From RGIG7332 sp045580305 (GTDB lineage Bacteria; Bacillota; Clostridia; Oscillospirales; JAAYXM01): a stretch of DNA of 64,000 nt. Under the pieces are notes generated by a model. The model was not told the DNA's origin, ran no database searches, and was given only the letters and a program-made list of their open reading frames with translations. Both the position numbers and the translations under genes were made by a program. Position 1 is the first letter of the stretch, and each line of letters begins with the position of its first letter. The stretch is from contig JAZNNQ010000054.1 of the NCBI GenBank assembly GCA_045580305.1, positions 52,489 to 116,488 on the forward strand. The letters run 5' to 3'. Positions 15,915-23,763 of the stretch are shown piece after piece.

Positions 15915-15968
15915 AAAAAATCGCGATACGCAAACTGATGATAACATCAATTCACATATCGCGATTTT
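15915..15968 (-). terminator. Terminator of tRNA-Pro
   Basis: AAAATCGCGATA pairs with TATCGCGATTTTTT across a loop that contains a smaller TGATG/CATCA hairpin; T-run on the minus strand directly downstream of the tRNA. Confidence 0.75.
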
Positions 15969-16044
15969 GGTCGAGGTGACAGGACTCGAACCTGCGGCAT
16001 CTTGGTCCCAAACCAAGCACTCTACCAAACTGAGCTACACCTCG
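15968..16044 (-). tRNA. tRNA-Pro (anticodon TGG), CCA encoded
   Basis: Cloverleaf by eye: acceptor CGAGGTG/CACCTCG, D-arm region TAGCTCAGTTTGGTAGAG, anticodon stem CTTGG/CCAAG with loop TTTGGGA (anticodon TGG), T-arm GCAGG/CCTGT around TTCGAGT, discriminator A and a genomic CCA. Its 3' end is partly copied 192 bp downstream and in inverted orientation at 15711-15728. Confidence 0.97.
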
Positions 16045-16124
16045 CTGCTTTGTTGCGCTCAAATTATTATATCAGCCTTTTAATCCTTTGGCAAGGGAAA
16101 TTTTAAAACAGATAAATTTTATTG

Positions 16125-16153
16125 TTGCGAAAAGGACAGATTTATATTATACT
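16125..16153 (+). promoter_or_regulatory. Promoter of the SRP RNA
   Basis: TTGCGA (16125-16130), 17-bp spacer, TATACT (16148-16153), placing the start about 10 bp before the predicted RNA 5' end. Confidence 0.75.
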
Positions 16154-16169
16154 AATAAAGTAATTGAAT

Positions 16170-16466
16170 TTGACCTATGGCAAGGTCGCACTAGTCGGGG
16201 AGTTAGCGGTGCCTTGCACCTGCAATCCGCTTTAGCAGGGATGAATTCCACCCCGAGGGTATTGGATGTGTAGCCGGAGTATGCAAGTGGTGATGAAGGA
16301 ATCGGTCCCACGCAACGGTGCTCCGTGAACCATGTCAGGCGGGGAACCGAGCAGCATTAAGCGGTAAGTTCCCGTGTGTCGTGGGAGCACCGGTTTCGAG
16401 CTAACTGCATAAATACCGTGCATATCCACTGCACGACGGGTGGTGTGCGGCCTTGCGATAGGTCAA
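16170..16466 (+). ncRNA. ffs: Signal recognition particle RNA, large Bacillus type
   Basis: About 297 nt. The closing helix pairs TTGACCTAT-GCAAGG at the 5' end with CCTTGCGATAGGTCAA at the 3' end. The Alu-like 5' domain has GTGCCTTGCACCTGCAATCC, as in Bacillus scRNA. The apical S domain has GAACCATGTCAGGCGGGGAA followed by AGCAGCATTAAG, the Ffh-binding loop region. This is the long form with Alu domain, not the short 4.5S type. It lies directly upstream of dnaX, as in Bacillus. Ends are estimated from the terminal helix. Confidence 0.95.
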
Positions 16467-16488
16467 GTTTTTAAGGAGGTGTTTTTCC

Positions 16489-18096
16489 GTGTATCAGGCG
16501 CTATATCGTAAATGGCGACCCCAGGCATTTTCTGATGTTGTGGGTCAGAATGCCATCTGTGAAACAATCAAGACTCAGATAGAAAACGGCCGTCTCGGTC
16601 ACGCATATCTTTTTGCAGGCTCCCGCGGTACGGGAAAAACCACCTGCGCTAAAATTCTGGCCAAGGCAATCAACTGCGAGCATCCGATTAACGGCGATCC
16701 TTGTAATGAGTGTGCCACCTGCCGCGGCATTACCTCGGGCGAGATTTTAGATGTAGTGGAGATTGACGCGGCATCCAACAACGGTGTTGACGGTGTTCGT
16801 GAGCTTCGCGATGAGGCGGTGTATTCCCCGGCAAGTGCCAGCAAGCGCGTCTACATCATAGACGAGGTGCATATGTTCTCCAACAGCGCGTTTAACGCGC
16901 TGCTCAAAATCCTTGAGGAGCCGCCGGCTCATGTGCTGTTTATTTTAGCGACAACCGAGCTCCACAAGGTTCCGGCAACCATTCTCTCCCGTTGCCAGCG
17001 GTTTACCTTTAAGAGAATTGACGCAAACGACATAAAAGACCGCCTTTCCTACATCGCAGGGCAGGAGAATATTGCGGCTGAGGACTCTGCCCTTGAATTT
17101 ATCGCACGCCTGTCTGACGGCGGTATGCGCGATGCGCTCTCTATTTTTGAGCAGTGTGCCGCATACGGTAAGGCAAGCATCACCATCGACACTGTAGAGC
17201 AGGTAGTGGGCCTTGCGGGCAGCAGTGCAATGACAGAGCTTGTTGATGCCATCTGCGAAATGAACAGCGGCCGTGCAATTGAGATATTATCCGAGCTGTA
17301 TAACGGCGGTCGTGATCTGATCTCGGTGCTGGGTGAATTGTCGGCATATCTTCGGGATCTGTTAGTGGTAAAAGTGGCAGGAGATAGCGGAATTAACCGT
17401 ATGAATCTGTCTCTCGACACAGCGACACTTGAAAAACATTTACAAAAATTCGGAAATAATCGCTTAATTTCTATGCTTTCTACAATTTCGGATACTTTAT
17501 CACAGATTGGTGCCAGCGCAAACAAGCGAATTGATGCAGAAATATGTATTATCCGTCTCTGCACCGGCGCGGGCAAAAATGACGAAAGTGCTCTGCTGCA
17601 ACGGATTGAGGCGCTGGAGCGCGCAATTGAAAATGGTGCGGTATCGCAACCGCCAAAAAGACAAATTACCGAAAATAAGCCTGTGACAAAACCTGTGGAA
17701 AATGTGGAAAAGCCAGTTGCCCCTAAGGAAAAAGAAGAAGCAAAGCAGGAAAAAGAGTGTCCTCAACCGACGGACATAGCGCCTTGCGAGTTCAACTGGC
17801 AGGCGGTGCTTGAGGCAGCAAAAGGCGAGCTGTCGCCGGGCATTGTACCGCTTCTGCGCAGCTTTAAGGCAAAGGTTGCGGACACGCAAATTTTACTTAT
17901 CACAGATAATCCCCTGGCCAAGAATATATTAAATCACCGTGAGCAGGTTTCCGTATTAGAGCGCGCGGCCGAGAAGGTCTGCGGCAAGAAACTTCGCATC
18001 ACAATAGATGACGGAAAAGGCAGCGGCGATCAGGAGGATGAGTTCTCCAAACTTTGCGGAAGGCTTTCAGGAAATGATAATATTACAATAATTTAG
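16489..18096 (+). CDS. dnaX: DNA polymerase III gamma/tau subunit
   Basis: 535 aa. It is the clamp-loader ATPase that opens the beta clamp and couples polymerase to helicase. The N-terminus MYQALYRKWRPQAF is the DnaX signature; Walker A GSRGTGKT spans 44-51, followed by a four-cysteine zinc module (residues about 62-79), Walker B RVYIIDEVHMF and the sensor LSRCQRF. The region 375-425 is a low-complexity Lys/Glu/Pro linker before a tau-like C-terminal domain. GTG start with AAGGAGG eight bases upstream. It shares its upstream region with the SRP RNA gene and precedes ebfC and recR, a conserved order. Confidence 0.96.
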   Translation: MYQALYRKWRPQAFSDVVGQNAICETIKTQIENGRLGHAYLFAGSRGTGKTTCAKILAKAINCEHPINGDPCNECATCRGITSGEILDVVEIDAASNNGVDGVRELRDEAVYSPASASKRVYIIDEVHMFSNSAFNALLKILEEPPAHVLFILATTELHKVPATILSRCQRFTFKRIDANDIKDRLSYIAGQENIAAEDSALEFIARLSDGGMRDALSIFEQCAAYGKASITIDTVEQVVGLAGSSAMTELVDAICEMNSGRAIEILSELYNGGRDLISVLGELSAYLRDLLVVKVAGDSGINRMNLSLDTATLEKHLQKFGNNRLISMLSTISDTLSQIGASANKRIDAEICIIRLCTGAGKNDESALLQRIEALERAIENGAVSQPPKRQITENKPVTKPVENVEKPVAPKEKEEAKQEKECPQPTDIAPCEFNWQAVLEAAKGELSPGIVPLLRSFKAKVADTQILLITDNPLAKNILNHREQVSVLERAAEKVCGKKLRITIDDGKGSGDQEDEFSKLCGRLSGNDNITII

Positions 18097-18108
18097 GAGG
18101 AAGACACT

Positions 18109-18450
18109 ATGAAAAGAGGATTTCCCGGCGGAATGGGCGGCGGTATGAATATGAATATGATAAAGCAGGCCCAGAAGATGCAGCAGGATATGCTTAAGAT
18201 GCAGGAAGAGCTTGAGGAAAAGACCTACACTGCGGCTGCAGGCGGAGGTGCAGTTGAGGCTACCGTTAACGGTAAGAACAAGGTTATCGCGCTCAATATC
18301 GACCCTGAGGTTGTTGATCCTGAGGATGTTGAGATGCTCCAGGATTTAATCATTGCTGCAATCAGCGAAGCAATGCGTGCGGCTGAGGATGCAACTGCCG
18401 CTGAAATGAAGAAAATTACCGGCGGTATGGGTATCCCCGGCTTATTCTAA
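18109..18450 (+). CDS. ebfC: YbaB/EbfC-family nucleoid-associated protein
   Basis: 113 aa, standard length. After a Gly/Met-rich N-terminus (GFPGGMGGGMNMNM), a helix MIKQAQKMQQDMLKMQEELEE leads into the family core VEATVNGKNKVIALNIDPEVVDPEDVEMLQD. YbaB dimers bind DNA with little sequence preference. Strong AGGAGG site. It lies 12 bp after dnaX and 15 bp before recR; the trio is one of the most conserved bacterial gene clusters, though why is uncertain. Confidence 0.95.
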   Translation: MKRGFPGGMGGGMNMNMIKQAQKMQQDMLKMQEELEEKTYTAAAGGGAVEATVNGKNKVIALNIDPEVVDPEDVEMLQDLIIAAISEAMRAAEDATAAEMKKITGGMGIPGLF

Positions 18451-18465
18451 TAGGAGGGTCTGAGT

Positions 18466-19068
18466 GTGCGATTTTTCACACAGCCTGTTGAAAATTTAAT
18501 TGAACAATTCCAAAAACTACCCGGTATTGGTCGAAAAACAGCTCAAAGACTTGCATTTTTCGTGTTGAATTTGCCTGCAAGCGAGGCGGAAGCCTTCGCG
18601 AATGCGATTACAGACGCGAAAAAGAATGTTAAGTTCTGCAAAATGTGTCAGAATTTAACCGACGCCGAGGTCTGCAATATCTGCTCGGATAATGGGCGCG
18701 ACAAGAAGACCATTTGCGTGGTGTGTGACCCCAAGGATGTTATGGCAATTGAAAAAACCCGTGAGTACCGCGGTCTTTACCATGTGCTGCACGGTTGCAT
18801 TTCGCCAATGAACAACATCGGCCCTGATGATATTCGTGTTAAGGAGCTTTTGGAGCGGGTTGCAGCTGAGGATATTGAAGAAATTATAATGGCAACAAAC
18901 CCGGACACCGAGGGGGAGGCTACGGCTATGTACATAACCCGTCTGCTAAAACCCTTTAATATCAAAATAACCCGCCTGGCATACGGTATTCCCGTGGGCG
19001 GGCATCTTGAATTTGCTGATGAAATCACATTGACCCGCGCCCTTGAGGGCAGACGAGAAATGTTATAA
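18466..19068 (+). CDS. recR: Recombination mediator RecR
   Basis: 200 aa, normal size. RecR works with RecO/RecF to load RecA at gaps. It has the helix-hairpin-helix LPGIGRKTAQRLAF at about residues 17-30, a zinc finger with cysteines at CKMCQNLTDAEVCNIC, and a TOPRIM domain (TICVVCDPKDVMAIE; NPDTEGEATAMYI). The C-terminus has the LARGRREM-type motif, here RALEGRREML. GTG start with AGGAGG seven bases upstream. It closes the dnaX-ebfC-recR operon, followed by a terminator. A recF gene is also present near the origin. Confidence 0.96.
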   Translation: MRFFTQPVENLIEQFQKLPGIGRKTAQRLAFFVLNLPASEAEAFANAITDAKKNVKFCKMCQNLTDAEVCNICSDNGRDKKTICVVCDPKDVMAIEKTREYRGLYHVLHGCISPMNNIGPDDIRVKELLERVAAEDIEEIIMATNPDTEGEATAMYITRLLKPFNIKITRLAYGIPVGGHLEFADEITLTRALEGRREML

Positions 19069-19097
19069 AAAAAGAGCGCCGGCGGCGCTCTTTTTTT
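19067..19097. terminator. Bidirectional terminator between recR and the 19096 gene
   Basis: AAAAAGAGCGCC and GGCGCTCTTTTT arms with a GGC loop, at convergent gene ends. Confidence 0.88.
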
Positions 19098-19587
19098 ATT
19101 GTAATTTAGTTTTGATTTTGAACTTATCCACAAGGAAAGCAAGCCCGACAAACAGGATCACATTTGCCGCAGCACCTACTGCTGAAACCGCGAGGGTGGG
19201 GAAATGGCCGGTAAAGGTTTCGGAAAGAAGCATATTAAAGAAGAAGGGACCACAGCTAAAGAGTACAAAACTCATAACAGTACCAATTGCTGTGCGCGAG
19301 GTAAGTAATTTTTCCTCATCGTCCATGAACCAGCAAGCAGCCAGTACACGGAAAGCGGTGATTGCGATAAGCGCGTGCCAGCCGCCGACTAAATATGCAA
19401 CAACACCGCTGCCGAGAAGTGCGGCAAGCATAGCCCAACCGGTGGGAAGGAAGCAAGCTGCCAGCATAACGAAGGCATCACCAAGGGAAACAAAGGTTTC
19501 GTTTGCTTCTTTTTTTGTTAAAAATGAAACCACAAAAATAATTACCGCGAAAATCAAAGACATTAAAAAATTTTTCTTGTTTGTCAT
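19096..19587 (-). CDS. Probable ECF transporter S component (possibly vitamin B6)
   Basis: 163 aa, five to six hydrophobic segments and almost no soluble part. The size, the N-terminal Lys-rich start MTNKKN and segments such as LGDAFVMLAACFLPTGWAML and VGGWHALIAITAFRV resemble the substrate-binding S subunits of energy-coupling factor transporters. It directly follows the pyridoxal kinase gene (2 bp gap, same strand), and B6-linked S components (PdxU-type) are known in Firmicutes, so B6 uptake is a reasonable guess. No energising EcfA/T genes are in the window. AAAGGAG precedes the ATG. Confidence 0.65.
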   Translation of the reverse strand: MTNKKNFLMSLIFAVIIFVVSFLTKKEANETFVSLGDAFVMLAACFLPTGWAMLAALLGSGVVAYLVGGWHALIAITAFRVLAACWFMDDEEKLLTSRTAIGTVMSFVLFSCGPFFFNMLLSETFTGHFPTLAVSAVGAAANVILFVGLAFLVDKFKIKTKLQ

Positions 19588-19589
19588 TT

Positions 19590-20420
19590 CTAAATCTCCT
19601 TTAAAAACGGCTCAAAAGCAACACCGTCTAACGGGTGCACGCCCATCTTGTGGGAATAATCGAGAGCCTTTGTTAAAATATTCTGTGTTTTTTCAAGGGC
19701 GTCCTTGTGAGGCACGCCGCGGGTCAGATATCCGCAGAGCAGGGATGCAAAAAGATCGCCCGTGCCGCAATATTCCTGTGCAACGAAGGGGGACGAGGTG
19801 TAAAAACGCTCATCATCGTCAACGCTTCGCACGAAGTTGTACATAACTCCATTTGTACGGATACCCGTGATTACAACGGTTTTCGGGCCCATTTCAAGAA
19901 GCTTTTCCGCAATTTCAAAGATTTTATCGTGATCCGCCTCGGTCACATTTTCGATATATGGCGTGTTCGATAAAATGCAAGCCTCGGTCAAATTCGGGGT
20001 TATAATGTCCGCGTGGCGCACCAGCTCGCCCATAGCGTTGCAAAGTGCAAGGTCGCAGGTGGTGTAGCGCTTACCATTATCACCCATCACCGGATCCACA
20101 AAGAGAAGAGTGTCTTCCTTCTTAAAGCGGGAAATAAAGTCCAGGATGAGAGAGACCTGTTTTTTACTTCCTAAAAATCCGGTATAAATGGAATTAAAGT
20201 GAAGATTGAGAGCATCCCACTTCTCATAGTAGGATCTCATTCTGTCGCTATAATCTTCAAAATAGAAATCACTATATCCGGTATGATTTGATAAAATTGC
20301 GGTGGGTACCGGGCACGCTTGAATTCCAAGAGCCGAAATGACCGGCAGGGCCACGGTAAGTGAGCATCGGCCAAAGCCGGAAAGATCATTAATCACCGCA
20401 CATTTTAAAAGGTCTTGCAT
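19590..20420 (-). CDS. pdxY: Pyridoxamine/pyridoxal kinase
   Basis: 276 aa from the chosen ATG. Ribokinase-like fold enzyme that phosphorylates vitamin B6 vitamers. Visible features are the N-terminal substrate loop INDLSGFGRCSLT, PTAILSNHTGY, the VDPVMGDNG strand, TPNLTEACIL, and the GTGDLFASLL anion-hole motif with the catalytic Asp near residue 228. Three in-frame ATGs lie close together; AAAGGA is 9 bases before the third (20420), so I use it. Paired with a probable B6 S component downstream, giving uptake plus trapping. Confidence 0.9.
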   Translation of the reverse strand: MQDLLKCAVINDLSGFGRCSLTVALPVISALGIQACPVPTAILSNHTGYSDFYFEDYSDRMRSYYEKWDALNLHFNSIYTGFLGSKKQVSLILDFISRFKKEDTLLFVDPVMGDNGKRYTTCDLALCNAMGELVRHADIITPNLTEACILSNTPYIENVTEADHDKIFEIAEKLLEMGPKTVVITGIRTNGVMYNFVRSVDDDERFYTSSPFVAQEYCGTGDLFASLLCGYLTRGVPHKDALEKTQNILTKALDYSHKMGVHPLDGVAFEPFLKEI

Positions 20421-20472
20421 CAAAAACATTCCTTTCAAAATCGGATACTAATATTATACATAAAAAATGACA

Positions 20473-20513
20473 AAAAGAAAAGACCTTAGGAGCAATTTCC
20501 TAAGGTCTTGTTT
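20473..20513 (-). terminator. Terminator after the M23 peptidase gene
   Basis: AAGACCTTAGGA and TCCTAAGGTCTT form a 12-bp perfect stem with T-runs on either side, just past the stop at 20514. Confidence 0.88.
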
Positions 20514-22127
20514 TTAATCGATATAGCGCCAGGGGTTTACATGCTTACCGTTAACGCGGATCTCAAAGTGCACATGGGGGCCGGAACTGTTGCCGGTACT
20601 GCCCACCTTGGCGATCTGCTCACCCTTGCCAACCTTGTCACCGCGGGAAACCAGAAGCTTTGAGTTGTGTGCGTAGTAGGTCTGCATTCCGTTGCCGTGG
20701 TTGATGATTACAAGATATCCGTAACCACCCTTCCAACCGGAGAAGGAAACCGTACCGCCGTCGGAAGCGTAAACCGGACTGCCGTGTGCAAGAGCAAAGT
20801 CAACACCGGTGTGAAAGCCACTTCTGCGATAACCGTAGTTAGAGGTAATAGTTGACGCACCGGTAGGACGACGGAAGGTGCCGGTAGCCGCTTTTTTGGG
20901 AAGGGGCTTGGTACCGACCAGAACAACCTTTGTTACCGGCTGACTGGTAACCGTTTCGCTGATAACTATGCGCTCGGTAACCTCGCCATCAACATAGGTC
21001 ACATCGGCAACAACCTGCTTACTTCCCGCAACACCGTTTGTTTTAACGGATTTCTTGCCGACATAAAGTGAAGAGTCCTTGATTTCCTGGGTCTCATAGG
21101 GGATGGAGACGGTTTCGGTAACATGATGGTACTGCTTTACGGAAACAATAGGAGATGCCTTTACAACAACAAGTTCCTCACCAACGGTAAGGTCGGTTGT
21201 ATCGATCTCCGGATTAAGCTCGCGAAGCTCTGCCCTGGTCATACCGTAAGCATTGCAAATACTGCGCGCGGTCTGACCGGAGGCAACCACATGGGTGGTA
21301 TGCTTGCTCTGATATCTTTTAAGACGAGCGGCAAGTTCTTCGGGGGTACAAAGATCAGCTGCGTCTACCGCGTCGTAAGAGATTTTAACCTCGTTTAAGA
21401 TTTCCTTTCTGATATTGGCATCATCAGAGTGGGTTAAAAGGGCAACCGCCTGTTTCGCAGCCCCTTCAGTGGTGCAGGCACCGATTGTCTTGCCGTCAAC
21501 TGATACGGTGTAAAGCTGTTCAATACCCTCGATCTTGGAATAAAGCACGCTCTCCAAGGTTTCGCCTTCAAGAATCTTATCCCTTGCGACAACTCCGAAG
21601 GAGAAGGCAACATTGGGACTTACCGAATGGGGCTGACCCATAATCTTACTAACACGGGTCTGTACATTGGTAACGCTTTCGTTATAATCCTCCTGGCTGA
21701 TAACATAGCCTAAGGACTCACCGTCAATGATTACTTCGATACCGAAGCTGTAAAACGCGGAGGAGAAAAGAAAAACTACAATTCCCGCAAGAAGCGCGAT
21801 ACCGGTAAGGCGTTGTGCACGCGCCTTGGCAATTTTCGCAGCCAGCTGATGCGCAGAGCACATAATGATATGTTTTCGGGATATATAGAACTTCTCAGCC
21901 GCGGAAAAAACAGCTAAAAGAAAAATAGCAACGGGAACAAAAACATTTTTACGAAGCTTCGGCCAAACCACCGCACATAAAAAGGCGACCATAGCGGCAA
22001 AGACCGTTGTAATACGGTTAAGACCGCCGCGCAACGCAGAGCGCGCAGAAGCTTTTACGGGGACGCTTGCGGGGGCAACTTCCACCGCCGCTTCGTTATG
22101 AGTTTCTTGTGCCACTAAATTCACCAC
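20514..22127 (-). CDS. Membrane-anchored M23 peptidase with LysM and G5 domains
   Basis: 537 aa. Two or three hydrophobic segments in residues 35-130 anchor the protein. The extracellular part has a LysM at about residues 280-330 (HVVASGQTARSICNAYGMT to LTVGEELVV), a G5-like domain (TVSIPYETQEIKDSSLYVG, about 340-410) and a C-terminal LytM/M23 peptidase. The zinc ligands are in RSGFHTGVDFA (H and D) and GPHVHFEI. Likely cuts peptidoglycan stem or cross-bridge peptides during growth, division or sporulation. The combination is common in Clostridia; the exact role is not shown. Confidence 0.9.
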   Translation of the reverse strand: MVNLVAQETHNEAAVEVAPASVPVKASARSALRGGLNRITTVFAAMVAFLCAVVWPKLRKNVFVPVAIFLLAVFSAAEKFYISRKHIIMCSAHQLAAKIAKARAQRLTGIALLAGIVVFLFSSAFYSFGIEVIIDGESLGYVISQEDYNESVTNVQTRVSKIMGQPHSVSPNVAFSFGVVARDKILEGETLESVLYSKIEGIEQLYTVSVDGKTIGACTTEGAAKQAVALLTHSDDANIRKEILNEVKISYDAVDAADLCTPEELAARLKRYQSKHTTHVVASGQTARSICNAYGMTRAELRELNPEIDTTDLTVGEELVVVKASPIVSVKQYHHVTETVSIPYETQEIKDSSLYVGKKSVKTNGVAGSKQVVADVTYVDGEVTERIVISETVTSQPVTKVVLVGTKPLPKKAATGTFRRPTGASTITSNYGYRRSGFHTGVDFALAHGSPVYASDGGTVSFSGWKGGYGYLVIINHGNGMQTYYAHNSKLLVSRGDKVGKGEQIAKVGSTGNSSGPHVHFEIRVNGKHVNPWRYID

Positions 22128-22249
22128 ACTTAATAAAAGTTACAAAGAGTTACAAACTAATTACATAATACTACGAACCATATAAAAAGTCAAGTAAATA
22201 CCATAAAAAATAAAAAGGATTTTCCGAAAAAATCGAAAAATCCTTATAT

Positions 22250-22735
22250 TTATTTCCAAAAGTTACGGTATTTATCAAGCATAAGGGTGTAGTGAATGAG
22301 CATATCACACACTTTTTCGTCCTGAAGAAGAACGGTAAAGGCACGATGTACAGCGTCAAAAAACTTCTCCTCAACCGCTTTTGCCGCAAGAAGGGGGCAG
22401 GAAATCTTTGCCCGGGGATCCTCCACAATCTTAAGAACTCCGTCGCGATAGTCGGGCGCTAAAGGGAAAATTCTGCAGGAAAGTGGTCGGCAGGGGCGCT
22501 TGCAGCGACCGTTACAGGTGGTGAAGAGAGCGGGATGTTCGTTTATCGTGGTGTCCTTTATAGGGAAACCGTAGTGAGTCAGCAATTTTTCCTCACCGGG
22601 GAAAACGACCATACCCATTGTTTCGTCGCCTTGACAGCATTTAGCGCCGCAAAGCATTCCGCAATCGGCAGATATCGGAGTCATCGGGCCGATTTCCGAA
22701 TATGCCTTGTTGTACAGATCAAAATAATGCTTCAT
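22250..22735 (-). CDS. YkgJ-like cysteine-cluster protein
   Basis: 161 aa. The conserved part has DCGMLCGAKCCQGDE at about residues 24-38 and a second cluster TCNGRCKRPCRPLSCRIFPL at about 72-91. This gives eight to nine cysteines spaced as in the YkgJ/Fe-S or zinc-cluster family, whose function is unknown. A longer in-frame ORF to 22867 exists, but it overlaps the end of asnA; the start MKHYFDLYNKAYSEI lies 1 bp after the asnA stop, fits the family and is translationally coupled. Possibly metal-binding; no enzymatic motif seen. Confidence 0.75.
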   Translation of the reverse strand: MKHYFDLYNKAYSEIGPMTPISADCGMLCGAKCCQGDETMGMVVFPGEEKLLTHYGFPIKDTTINEHPALFTTCNGRCKRPCRPLSCRIFPLAPDYRDGVLKIVEDPRAKISCPLLAAKAVEEKFFDAVHRAFTVLLQDEKVCDMLIHYTLMLDKYRNFWK

Positions 22736-22736
22736 A

Positions 22737-23747
22737 CTACAAAAGGTTGATACCTGCAGCGCGACAGCGGGCAATATCATCGTCCGGCCAAATAGAGGAC
22801 TGCACCTCGCCGATATGCGCCTTGTTGAGGAAGAACATACAAATTCGTGACTGGCCGATACCGCCACCTACGGTGAGGGGAAGCTCACCCGCAGCCAGCG
22901 CCTTCTGGAAAGGAAGTTCCAGTCTGTCCATACAATTTTCCGCCTCAAGCTGAGCGATAAGGCTCTTTTCATCAACACGGATGCCCATAGAGGAGACCTC
23001 CATAGCGCAGTCGATGATGGGGTAGTAGAGCATAATGTCGCCGTTGAGCGCCCAATCGTCGTAATCCGGTGCGCGACCGTCGTGCTTTTCGCCGTTTGAA
23101 AGTTTGCCGCCGATCTGCATAATAAATACGGCGCCGCACTTTTTGGTGATAGCATATTCGCGCTCCTTGGAAGTAAGGTCGGGATACATATCAAGAAGTT
23201 CCTGAGTTGTGACAAAGGAAATATCTTCGGGAAGCTTAGGGGTTAAAAATGCGTATTTATTGCAAAGAAAAGCCTCGGTTTTGCGGAGAGAAGCATAAAT
23301 TTTGCGGACAATATCCTTTAAATTATCCACGGTACGCTCGGCTCTGGTAAGCACACGCTCCCAATCCCACTGGTCAACATAGATGGAGTGGAGATTGTCG
23401 GTATCCTCATCACGGCGGATAGCATTCATATCGGTATAAAGACCCTCTCCTGCGGAGAAGCCGTAGGTCTTAAGGGCCTGACGCTTCCATTTTGCAAGGG
23501 AATGTACGATTTCGCAGGGCGCGTCGTTTAATTCAAGTACGCCAAAGCGCACGGGACGCTCAAAACCGTTTAAGTTGTCGTTAAGACCGGATTCCGGACG
23601 GACAAAGAGAGGCGCGGAAACGCGGGTCAGATTAAGAGCCTCTGCCAAGTTTCTTTCAAAATTGTCCTTAACCGCCTTGATAGCGACCTCGGTCTCTCGG
23701 ATCGTAAGCGGTGTAGAATAGTTTTCCGGAATAATAAGATTTTTCAT
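22737..23747 (-). CDS. asnA: Aspartate-ammonia ligase (asparagine synthetase A)
   Basis: 336 aa, typical AsnA length. It makes asparagine from aspartate, ammonia and ATP using a class II tRNA-synthetase-like fold. Recognisable segments are VSAPLFVRPESGLNDNLNG near residue 45, RPVRFGVLELNDAPCEIVHSLAKWKR, GEGLYTDMNAIRRDED, SIYVDQWDWE and the C-terminal GGGIGQSR with a motif-3 arginine. It is 17 bp after glnA's stop on the same strand, so glutamine and asparagine synthesis genes may be co-transcribed. The Cys-cluster gene follows immediately. Confidence 0.96.
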   Translation of the reverse strand: MKNLIIPENYSTPLTIRETEVAIKAVKDNFERNLAEALNLTRVSAPLFVRPESGLNDNLNGFERPVRFGVLELNDAPCEIVHSLAKWKRQALKTYGFSAGEGLYTDMNAIRRDEDTDNLHSIYVDQWDWERVLTRAERTVDNLKDIVRKIYASLRKTEAFLCNKYAFLTPKLPEDISFVTTQELLDMYPDLTSKEREYAITKKCGAVFIMQIGGKLSNGEKHDGRAPDYDDWALNGDIMLYYPIIDCAMEVSSMGIRVDEKSLIAQLEAENCMDRLELPFQKALAAGELPLTVGGGIGQSRICMFFLNKAHIGEVQSSIWPDDDIARCRAAGINLL

Positions 23748-23763
23748 CTGGGGGCACCTTCTT

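Noticed and set aside
16599..17889. Long minus-strand ORFs inside dnaX
   Set aside because: Shadow frames of a clear DnaX coding sequence with no ribosome site or family resemblance.
22736..22867. Upstream extension of the Cys-cluster ORF
   Set aside because: It lies wholly inside the 3' end of asnA; the family-like start is at 22735.
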